Virus record (IMG/VR): IMGVR_UViG_3300033148_003435
Location: 1 to 49,112 of that record
Strand: one strand, 5' to 3'
Origin: a virus
DNA: 49,112 nt
Position 1 is the first letter of the stretch; every line of letters begins with the position of its first letter. A program made the translations under genes and the position numbers. Shown piece by piece: positions 40,501-46,272 of the stretch. Below the pieces are notes generated by a model. It did not search any database, had not been told where the DNA came from, and saw nothing but the letters and a program-made list of their open reading frames with translations.

Positions 40501-40611
40501 TTGCTCTACATCGATCTGTAGACCGGCCCGCCGAGCCAACTCAACCGTGCTCAATTCGTCGGGCATCTTTAGCCCGGCCTGTCGCGCAAGTTCTGTGGTG
40601 CTTATTGCCAT
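34564..40611 (-). CDS. Giant virion-associated protein with metalloprotease motif and LPD38-like region (2,015 aa)
   Basis: A very large polyvalent protein. The N-terminus holds two related TELARQAGL/VELARRAGL repeats, then disordered Pro/Glu-rich segments. AAHEVGHALDQRFN near residue 1037 is an HExxH zinc-metallopeptidase motif. The region after 1500 (ILRDPMAAAVVTNYGFHPLR, then ITPFFNPWIQGWDK near 1689) matches the large polyvalent-protein domain LPD38 found in phage internal/ejection proteins. Such proteins are usually packaged in the capsid and ejected with DNA, and include lytic or protease activity. No lytic transglycosylase motif was seen. The length exceeds most internal virion proteins. 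Its ATG overlaps the upstream stop. Confidence 0.75.
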   Translation of the reverse strand: MAISTTELARQAGLKMPDELSTVELARRAGLQIDVEQAAPAFDMEAMRGEMEADLGAVPEFTSRRIPREPLPPARVPTAETILSEEQPPPVHIDTIREEMEAELRGVPPPGTPGEFIVQAPEPTFGDKLFNRDKRFGTIRESFAQKDIAAAVPIAGGFKVAHDIWEVKKAVDYLKDVQSGKAEFNDRKFVEAEEVYWGFIEENERLANRSIPAKISEGIVDMLPYMAEFIWSGGVASLARIGARKLGRKVLGKYARRGVGRLAVKGAGWTAGGLARATTTMSGRAARAFAEKRLGDVALGPEGQYIQKNSKGPFEAAWKALATTTIEAMSEVAGRHLTKGAGKVISKTPGVGKLASRLQDQLRRIWNSSGKALPYDKALQKLGYHGVIEEIAEERLADGMRAVLGVEDFGLDADKSTIFSRLAAAVPDLEQSFVELGIFVAPAAVRGGLSMAARRAGRAEKAPPVTPRPPPRVWTPEQIKGIVSKLPPEERAKIATLEPSRKSFPNIRMQRTRQMLVAEAQRQVEAEKAEAKKVVEPPPAAEAPEKPAAPPAEEPKGAIPPRPLVNPHASALKQDTQLRAQQAWDKRYGAIVRAKQGVEWRKAGRRRIIEEKLRRGESVGKLIEEFPDLAKKYAKPAAKPEAAEKVGPPKPGLEREKKEAVEAKPTAPPEITVDVAKLKEMPPFDVPATRLGRARTIQTWFKKFIRLMPEFEENPVFTVEVRKFGPLTIRAQDGKALDTKPEKTATPKLVFQAKGKRYVLKPEFLGLDPEKLVAGQQVRVVLHEDILKPVKRYVGKAPTHLDANMAYQQGDWWSEGTNIVRGEANPWPQYPTSTTATTMESTVSTAMKHALPVVRPRVIQASEPDTTDYFVMMGNTPVDPKRIVWAERNLGIDEWRVAKMPKEPTVVVGMSKGKPVYLTAALEKAPADVKDAVAVRPFPEPAAFRRRKIKPKKPGIAREKEAPAMAGPAPELELAGLEREPKLVGRRDILTFLSEKLGLPIRHRRFRERALGIFKVRPKVIRLKGSHDVAVAAHEVGHALDQRFNLSSGFEGRKYRKGKQPFDNELIPLGKPTSLESYRKWQIRDEGVAEFFRLYLTNPAQAQKFAPKFSKRLAEVLKENPDVAQILDEAQRMYATYQNLTPLQRMNTHIIREEPKAKEPGFGAIHQAYRSLVDDLHPIAQFVTEATGEKWWKTRPSQNPYVLARMIRGIFGKVMHFVNRGTMDFHTGNVNGPSLKEALSEITGDQKQLEDFDAYIAAKHALELEKVGKQHGFERADIRAVVEQFDKQYAPVLKRLMAYQNRILQYAIDGGYIAEDTAKVWRKLYENYVPFYRVMEAGFGEPAGAKGRGMRRGLVQGEVVKRLKGSQRPIYSPLQNIIQSTSMLIQATDKNRVMMAMASLSRKKGAGWLMERVPEKMYPIKAQVGQIIERLHKLLAETGAEMPEIEGLEAETLAQQLVLSFQPLRRGSMKENIVPIFVGGKIQLYQLHPQIFRAVEGMNEEVAGALVRILAQPAHLLRAGVILDPSFMIRNILRDPMAAAVVTNYGFHPLRTVMGVIRLVKDDVKTDEIVRIFEGEGGPYAGTARYDVDSLQKELKKALAKPNFLKTVITHPFRLMRLLMEAGESATRLGQVAQIIKGEKKPKGWTERDMRTLAVFEARDLMDFSRQGSNLKTWSRITPFFNPWIQGWDKMARSMRRDPKKFYLRTAAAITIPSLLLHLYMRDDDDYGEVAGWEKMFFWHFKLPGLDGKAKKDGLLFRIPKPFELGILFGYLPVLALERFAFKQGPAGEKAIKNVADGLGPSNLFPQAMRIPMELMSNYNAFTGRPIESEWMKRLPPEERYRKTTSLAAKHVGEMTGLSPLMVEHAVRGSTGGIGRMATAALDKMIAKGTGEEAPDTSLLPFGTLVSKSYKYTPASLDAFYDELEKREQAQQKAKRARERGDTKEYLKARERSHGVKQMRRDAARLSKQRRQLQKAQTDDEKARIRKQMIAIARKYVTGTAFVKPKKPGISRGTW

Positions 40612-41588
40612 GACATTCCGTTTGCCTCAAGAAGTTGCCGTGCTTCTTCGTCACCAGCACGGGCGCGTTCTTTGAGTTGCCCCATCGCTTCTTGTTTCTG
40701 AGTGATTCTGACTTGTTCCTCTACGATCTCTAGGGCTTTCTTGAAAGCAGCCTTGCGAGGCATGTTCGCAAACTCTGCGCCAAACTCGCCTTCCCGCAAC
40801 TTCTCTGCGATGGCATTCGCGGCCGTGATCTTTTGAGAAGTGCTCAACGGTGGCTTCTCCGGCTTCTCCTCCTCCGACACGATGCCACGGTCCTGTACGA
40901 TCTGGCCCGTCTGCGGGTTGAAAACAACTTGGTGTGTCTCGCCATCTGGGAAGAGCATTTCTTTAACTTGGAATCCCAGCCGCTGTGCCTTCTTTGGCAA
41001 CCCAAGCTCGACCTGTTTCTGCATGACAGCTTGCTTGCGCTGCTCAGGGGAGAGTTTCGGGTCTTTGGCTATCGCATCCTCAAAGGCCACCAACTCTTCA
41101 TGCTTCTTGATAAGACGCTTCCGCTGGGTTTCCTCAAGGGCCTCTTCGAGTTCGACCTTCTTCTTGAATTCGGACTCCAACTGTTCAAGGCGGCGCTCGC
41201 CCGCGCCGGCCCGCCATTCCTGTTCACCTTCATAGCGCAGATCAAGAACCTGTTGCCGCTCCTGCCGTTTCTTCTCCAAGGTCTGCCGCCACGACACGTC
41301 AGCCGCGCGCCCTTCCTGCTGAATCCCGAACCGCCGCAGATTCTCAGCCCGCCCCTGCTCGTAGCGTTCAAGGCTCGTCTGGTAACGGCGCTGCCCCTCA
41401 GCCTCACGCCGCTCCTGGCCTTCGCGCTGCATTTGGAACGTCGCCGCTTCCCGCAAGCCACCCAGGAACGCCGCCCGCAGTTTCGGGTTGTTCATCCAGG
41501 CGGGCATCTCGCCGCCGCCCTGCCGCTGTGGAGGTCGCTTCCGGGCCTTGCCCGGCGGGCCTATTCGCATGACTGTTGATTTTCCCAT
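40602..41588 (-). CDS. Coiled-coil virion-associated protein (328 aa)
   Basis: Long charged helices rich in Gln, Glu, Arg (RYQTSLERYEQGRAENLRR, EQLESEFKKKVELEEALEE), then a C-terminal part with SQKITAANAIAEKLREGEF. Located directly upstream of the giant protein with a ten-base overlap, as internal virion protein pairs often are. Probably an internal virion or scaffold-type partner; no family recognised. Confidence 0.6.
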   Translation of the reverse strand: MGKSTVMRIGPPGKARKRPPQRQGGGEMPAWMNNPKLRAAFLGGLREAATFQMQREGQERREAEGQRRYQTSLERYEQGRAENLRRFGIQQEGRAADVSWRQTLEKKRQERQQVLDLRYEGEQEWRAGAGERRLEQLESEFKKKVELEEALEETQRKRLIKKHEELVAFEDAIAKDPKLSPEQRKQAVMQKQVELGLPKKAQRLGFQVKEMLFPDGETHQVVFNPQTGQIVQDRGIVSEEEKPEKPPLSTSQKITAANAIAEKLREGEFGAEFANMPRKAAFKKALEIVEEQVRITQKQEAMGQLKERARAGDEEARQLLEANGMSWQ

Positions 41589-41598
41589 CGGTTCTCTC

Positions 41599-42120
41599 CT
41601 ACCGGTACGACAGTGTGACTCGTTGCTTTCGCGGCCTCTGCGGCCTGTTCATCTCGGCGAACATCCGCTGGAACCATTCCGGGACATTGCCGCCCATCTG
41701 ACTCATGCCCATCGTCCGGCCAAGGCTCCTTGCGCCGGCCACGTCCATCTCGGGTTCAGGCATCATGCCCGGCGTGAGTCTCATGGCCTGGCCGGCAATG
41801 CGTCCGCGCATGGAAGCGATGTCCCGGCCTGCTTGACGTCCAATGCCGCTCATCACGTTCCCTGCCACGGTGCTGCCTGACATACCGCTACTGATGAGCC
41901 GCTGCATCTCGCGGCCCCTGGTGACACCCGCTTGCTCCAGGATGTCGGCCTTCATGCCCTGCCTGAGTTCGTTGAAGATTCTCTGATAGGTGTTCCACCG
42001 GTCCCCGCCGCCCTGAATGGTGACGGCAGGGCCGGAGGGAAGGTTCTGGTTCGGCAGGGGTCGCCGGGGTGCTCTTCCCCGCGACCGAAATGGACTGAGG
42101 TTTCTCTGAACTATCGCCAT
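41599..42120 (-). CDS. Virion-associated protein (173 aa)
   Basis: ATG at 42118-42120 with GAGGAGGGCGGATC before it. Gly/Arg/Met-rich with ISSGMSGSTVAGNVMSGIGR and MAEMNRPQRPRKQRV, resembling small internal proteins. Its 5' neighbour is the 11-bp repeat array. Function unknown. Confidence 0.55.
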   Translation of the reverse strand: MAIVQRNLSPFRSRGRAPRRPLPNQNLPSGPAVTIQGGGDRWNTYQRIFNELRQGMKADILEQAGVTRGREMQRLISSGMSGSTVAGNVMSGIGRQAGRDIASMRGRIAGQAMRLTPGMMPEPEMDVAGARSLGRTMGMSQMGGNVPEWFQRMFAEMNRPQRPRKQRVTLSYR

Positions 42121-42136
42121 GATCCGCCCTCCTCTG

Positions 42137-42191
42137 GGTAACATTGAGGTAGCATGCAGGTAACATCCACGTAGCATTCAGGTAGCATTAG
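42137..42191. repeat. Five 11-bp direct repeats upstream of an internal virion gene
   Basis: Five consecutive 11-base units, consensus GGTARCATNCA (minus TGNATGYTACC): 42137-47, 42148-58, 42159-69, 42170-80, 42181-91. One unit per helical turn. They sit in the gap before the 173-residue gene and overlap the stop of the 78-residue gene. Possible binding array for a regulator, or an iteron-type replication or partition site. Confidence 0.8.
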
Positions 42192-42424
42192 AGTTCTCCA
42201 TACACCGTCTGAAAGAACCGGCGAAGCTCGCTCGCCGTCTTCACATTTCCATGCGCCGCAGTGCCGGGGTTCTCCTGGACCCAAATCCTGCAATTCCGGT
42301 TGTGCTCAACAAGGCTGTACGCGCCGGGGTCAATCGCGCTGGCCGGGTGCTCGGTCAGCAGCATCCGCCATGCTCGCTTGAACCAAGTCGCGTCGTGCGC
42401 GTTCAGGCTGATCGCTGTTGCCAT
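42188..42424 (-). CDS. Hypothetical protein (78 aa)
   Basis: ATG at 42422-42424, overlapping the glycosyltransferase end by 22 bases. Starts MATAISLNAHDATWFKRAWR, with CRIWVQENPGTAAHG and a helical C-terminus. Function unknown; last gene before the repeat array. Confidence 0.5.
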   Translation of the reverse strand: MATAISLNAHDATWFKRAWRMLLTEHPASAIDPGAYSLVEHNRNCRIWVQENPGTAAHGNVKTASELRRFFQTVYGEL

Positions 42425-43167
42425 AGGAAATGAGCTTTCTCTATTGCTGCATAAATCTTGCCAGCTTGTGCCTCTTGACAAACATCTCCCGCATTGGCGT
42501 TTGCGAGCTTCTTGACAATGCTTTCAAGTTCGTCAATCGTCTTATAGTGAATGACCGGCCAGTCCCACGCCCACCCCACATCCGGCGCGATAACCGGCTT
42601 GTTCCCTGCAATCGCCTCCACAACGCACATCGGGCCGCCTTCGTTTGTCGAAAGCACGAGCACATAATCCGCGTCGCTGTAGAAAGCGGGCATTTCCTTG
42701 AACCGCAGGCCGCCGCCGCTGAAGATGATTTGTGCATTCGGAATACTGAAAAGCCTTTCTATAATGTCGAGTCGTTTTCGATTGGCTTCGGCCTGCCTTC
42801 CGACTACGCCAAACACCACGGGTCCGGGCACGCAGAATTGAGGATCAATCCCCGGACCGATTACATGAGTCTTTTCAGCCGGAAGTTGCTCTGCGGTTTT
42901 CTTCGACATGGCGATACACAAGTCCGCGTCTCTCGCGGCCACATCGAACATTTTCTGCCACGCGGGGCTGCTGCGATAATGCGTGAAGTACACGACATCG
43001 TATGTCGCCGTCTTCCCCCGGAACTGGTCGTAAGGTAAATAGAGATTCACGTCGGCGTTCTTGTCAATCCCAGGCCCAATCGAACAATCAGACCAATGCC
43101 GTTGCCAGCCTTCGGCGATGCGTCGTAACACCCAATGCTTGTCCTTGCAGACTATCCGTATCTTCAT
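42403..43167 (-). CDS. GT-B glycosyltransferase (254 aa)
   Basis: Short GT4-like enzyme. IRIVCKDKHWVLRRIAEGWQ at the start, FGVVGRQAEANRKRLDI as the UDP-binding loop region, and VLSTNEGGPMCVVEAIAGN with the Glu signature of the C-terminal domain. The ATG overlaps the fusion glycosyltransferase stop as ATGA, so the two are co-translated. The shortness (no full N-terminal domain) may reflect an atypical acceptor domain. Confidence 0.8.
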   Translation of the reverse strand: MKIRIVCKDKHWVLRRIAEGWQRHWSDCSIGPGIDKNADVNLYLPYDQFRGKTATYDVVYFTHYRSSPAWQKMFDVAARDADLCIAMSKKTAEQLPAEKTHVIGPGIDPQFCVPGPVVFGVVGRQAEANRKRLDIIERLFSIPNAQIIFSGGGLRFKEMPAFYSDADYVLVLSTNEGGPMCVVEAIAGNKPVIAPDVGWAWDWPVIHYKTIDELESIVKKLANANAGDVCQEAQAGKIYAAIEKAHFLWQQRSA

Positions 43168-45731
43168 GCCGGTTTTCCCTGTGTTGCCAACTTCTTCCAC
43201 TGGCCGCTGCTCATAAAAGAATGCCTGCCGACAACGATATATCGTCGTGCCAGTTCCTTCGATGCTCGGATAGAATGATGCTTGTCGCCCACATAGGCCA
43301 AAGTCATCTGATCGCGGCAGGTCCATTTGAGTATCATCTGCCACCAGTCCGCCATCGTCTCGATACAGCGTTGCTCATTGTGCGCGCGGATGAGACAGTT
43401 GTTTTCAAGGAAGGCGTTCCCGTTCGGGCTATACCCGACGCTCTTGTACCAGCTCAAAAGTCTCTGAAGAACCGCCGGGTCCTCTCGGTGGCACCGCAAG
43501 ACGTTGGCGGCCTCATCGAATACCGTCTTTGATCTCGGATGAGCGAACCCGGAAATGGGCGTTTCCCCAAGGGGTTCCGACATGGCGAGCGCAGCAACCG
43601 GCCCGCAGATGCGGATTGAGCCATCTACCCATACCGAACGGTTCACCTCTGGAAAAAACTCGTGCGCTTTCACCTTGAAGCGTTTGGCATTCAGGTTCGG
43701 GTTGTCGGAATCGCCGGGAACGTAACGCACGTCCCAGAGGCTCGATCTTTGATCTTTGTCATCTGTAAAGCACACATATCGAGCGTTCTTCTCAATACAC
43801 AGCGGCGTTTTCAGCGTGTCCTTCCCGCCATAGATTGCCGTGTAAACCACAACAGGAGGCGGTCGTTTTATCCCCCTCCTATTAGCTCTCCTCAGTGCCC
43901 GGACAGAGATACGCCGGTGGTGTGTCGTTTTCACGTCATGCGTGCATCCGAGTATCCAACCCTTTGCCCTAAGCCGACTCGATGCGTGCTGGTCTATTGC
44001 CAGTTCACGAGCACGAGGTACTTTCCACTCAATTCCGCGCAATGAGATCGTCTTGAAGACGGTAAACGACCATGAGCAATGCCTCTGATTCTGCCGCAGT
44101 CCATCCCCAAGAGGAACACTGAATCGTTCCGTCATAAGGGGGCCGAGCCTGCGCCCGCTGGGTGTGCGGTAAATGCCTTCCATACAGCAGACCTTCTGGG
44201 GTGCGCGTTTCAACATCGCAAGCAACTTCTCCGGTTGCCCGCGGTCAATCCATACGTCACTTTCGACGAACAGAATATACGGCGTCCGGCATTCCTTGAG
44301 AGCCAGTTCATAGAGCCGGTTCAGCCGTGGGGGTCGCCCGCCCGTTACTTCAAGAATGCGAAATCCCATGCCGTGTATCTCGTTCTTGAATGTTGGCTCA
44401 GCATAATCAACCGGAGCGAGCTTGATCGCATCTGGCAGGGCAGCACAGACTCGCTTCAACGCCTCTCGGTTAATCTTTTCGGTTTTCTTATCTGGTGCAT
44501 AAATCGCCGTCACAACCGTAAGCTCTTTTGCACACTCGAACATCCTGAGAACCCCCGCGACTTTCGCGGGATCGGCGCACTCCGCTATCGAGAGTTGCCG
44601 CGACAGCATGTGCGCCATGAACCGCTTGACACGGTTGCCATCGATCTCCTTCGGCCCTTTCACCGCCCCGCGAATCGTCTGGAACTCGCTCGTGACGCCG
44701 TTGCCTGTGAACCAGCCCTTGCCCAGCGTCACCACCGGCGTACCCGCGAGCATCGAGGTAAACACCACCGTCGAGTTGACCAGAACCACGTGCTGCGCGT
44801 TGACAACCAACCAGGCCATGAGATTCTCATTCATCGCCTTCGGGATCAGCTTGTACGACCCCTCGTGTTTCGCCGGGATATTCGACAGGTCCACCTTCTT
44901 GTCTTCGGGATGCGGCTTGACCACAACGAACTTGCCGAGGTTATACGCTTCACGGATGATCTCCTTCGCCACGCGCGTCATGCTCCGGCGCTTTGGCACA
45001 CTGTCGTTCAGCAAGACGGAATCCTTGGTATTCTGGAGGCACAGGAAGATGAACTCCTTCGGCACGCCTTCGGGAGCCGTTGCCTTGGTGGCCTGTTCGT
45101 GAATCAGGTCGTGCAGTTCGCCAACCTTCGCCATCTGCGCGTCGGCCAATGCCCTGTAATGACCGTTCGCTTCGAGCCGGTCGAGACTCCGCACGATTTC
45201 GCTTTCAGCGTTCTCGCCTTTCGGATCGAAGATCACCGCCCCGTAGTGCGGCCAGACGCCAAAGTCAACATACAAGGTCGGAATCTTCCGCGCCGCAATG
45301 GCCTTGCGAACCTCGCTGCCCCACTCTCCGAACAGCCGTTGCCAGCCGACGTACAGGTCGGTCTCTTTGTCCGCGATGCACTTGATCGCGTCGTCCTTCC
45401 ACGATTCGCTTGGGCTATCGCTGCCACGGATAATCTTCACGACGTTGTGGCCGAGTTGCTCGAAAGACTTGATAAGGTTCCGCATCGAGCTTTTCTTCTG
45501 CCCCCACGGCAGCACGAGTATCTTCAGCGGCTTTGTCCTTCTGTAATACTCACAACTGCGACACTTCGTATGCCAGACCTCATGCTTACGTTTTGCACAA
45601 AGGAATATCTCAACCTTTCCGCAACACGACTTCTTTTCTTCCCGCAAGGTCTCCCCACGGTAAACACACCTTTCGGGGCGTTGAGATATGTCAAGAACCG
45701 TCTTTGCGCGTTTGAAAAACGTACTGGGCAC
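43164..45731 (-). CDS. Three-module glycosyltransferase fusion (855 aa)
   Basis: Module order: an N-terminal zinc-knuckle-like Cys cluster (about residues 22-60, CVYRGETLR, SCCGKVEIFLC, KCRSCEYY). A KpsC/LpsZ-like region follows at about 70-390, with VVVKPHPEDK (271-277) and NSTVVFTSMLAGTPV (319-333). A GT-A-like domain (about 403-620) begins ELTVVTAIY, with ESDVW (490-494) as a DxD-like metal site. Last comes a C-terminal domain (about 630-800) of the TOD1/MUCI70 (DUF616) type: YTAIYGG, CFTDD (654-658) and WVDGS (701-705). Start is a GTG with GAGGA upstream. It probably adds several sugars to a glycan; donors unknown. The combination in one polypeptide is uncommon in phages. Confidence 0.8.
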   Translation of the reverse strand: MPSTFFKRAKTVLDISQRPERCVYRGETLREEKKSCCGKVEIFLCAKRKHEVWHTKCRSCEYYRRTKPLKILVLPWGQKKSSMRNLIKSFEQLGHNVVKIIRGSDSPSESWKDDAIKCIADKETDLYVGWQRLFGEWGSEVRKAIAARKIPTLYVDFGVWPHYGAVIFDPKGENAESEIVRSLDRLEANGHYRALADAQMAKVGELHDLIHEQATKATAPEGVPKEFIFLCLQNTKDSVLLNDSVPKRRSMTRVAKEIIREAYNLGKFVVVKPHPEDKKVDLSNIPAKHEGSYKLIPKAMNENLMAWLVVNAQHVVLVNSTVVFTSMLAGTPVVTLGKGWFTGNGVTSEFQTIRGAVKGPKEIDGNRVKRFMAHMLSRQLSIAECADPAKVAGVLRMFECAKELTVVTAIYAPDKKTEKINREALKRVCAALPDAIKLAPVDYAEPTFKNEIHGMGFRILEVTGGRPPRLNRLYELALKECRTPYILFVESDVWIDRGQPEKLLAMLKRAPQKVCCMEGIYRTPSGRRLGPLMTERFSVPLGDGLRQNQRHCSWSFTVFKTISLRGIEWKVPRARELAIDQHASSRLRAKGWILGCTHDVKTTHHRRISVRALRRANRRGIKRPPPVVVYTAIYGGKDTLKTPLCIEKNARYVCFTDDKDQRSSLWDVRYVPGDSDNPNLNAKRFKVKAHEFFPEVNRSVWVDGSIRICGPVAALAMSEPLGETPISGFAHPRSKTVFDEAANVLRCHREDPAVLQRLLSWYKSVGYSPNGNAFLENNCLIRAHNEQRCIETMADWWQMILKWTCRDQMTLAYVGDKHHSIRASKELARRYIVVGRHSFMSSGQWKKLATQGKPA

Positions 45732-46261
45732 TATAGTGTCCTCAGTTCCTTGGCCTCACTCGACGTTACAAAGCCATTGTCCTCAGCGAGCGTTGCTATC
45801 TTATCCTTTACTACCGATACAGGATCACAACCCTCAACATTACTCTTTGCCTTTTGCAGTTGCCTGTCCAACATTTCAGCAAGCAAATCCTGCGCCCCAA
45901 GATCACCGCTAGCCGTTCGATACTTGATAAATGCATCGCCGACATTGACGGGGTTCGGCCCTTGATATAGTGGACAGTCTCCCCCAATCAACCTGCTCCT
46001 GAGAGACTGCTTATAGAGTGACGCGAAGAACGGGCTGGTCTCTACCAGTTTAATCGCGTCTGCTTGCGACGGCGTTCGCGTCTTTGCCCCCGGTTCAAGT
46101 TGCGGCACATCAGCATCGTTCCACGCCTTACCACCGATACAGTATTCGCAGATTTTGCCGCCGTTTGACACGGTAAAATCACAAGCGACACATAATACAA
46201 GACAAATTGCGCCCTCACCATCCTTAGCCGAACTTCTATTCTGCTCATAAGGACAATGCAA
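45731..46261 (-). CDS. Cys-rich hypothetical protein of the second glycosyltransferase island (176 aa)
   Basis: A TTG at 46261 after GAGGAGAAGAAA gives MHCPYEQNRSSAKDGEGAIC; a TTG 27 bases upstream is possible. The N-terminal part has CLVLCVACDFTVSNGGKICE followed by YCIGGK, a five-Cys cluster; the C-terminal half is helical (AEMLDRQLQKAKSNVEGC). Located between the tail protein and the glycosyltransferase fusion, overlapping the latter's start. Could be an acceptor or adaptor for the glycosyltransferases; no family recognised. Confidence 0.55.
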   Translation of the reverse strand: MHCPYEQNRSSAKDGEGAICLVLCVACDFTVSNGGKICEYCIGGKAWNDADVPQLEPGAKTRTPSQADAIKLVETSPFFASLYKQSLRSRLIGGDCPLYQGPNPVNVGDAFIKYRTASGDLGAQDLLAEMLDRQLQKAKSNVEGCDPVSVVKDKIATLAEDNGFVTSSEAKELRTL

Positions 46262-46272
46262 TTTCTTCTCCT

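Noticed and set aside
44079-45965. A 628-residue open frame on the plus strand
   Set aside because: It lies antisense to the glycosyltransferase fusion, which has clear motifs in the opposite frame. Long antisense frames are common in GC-rich DNA, and this one shows no domain and no ribosome site.
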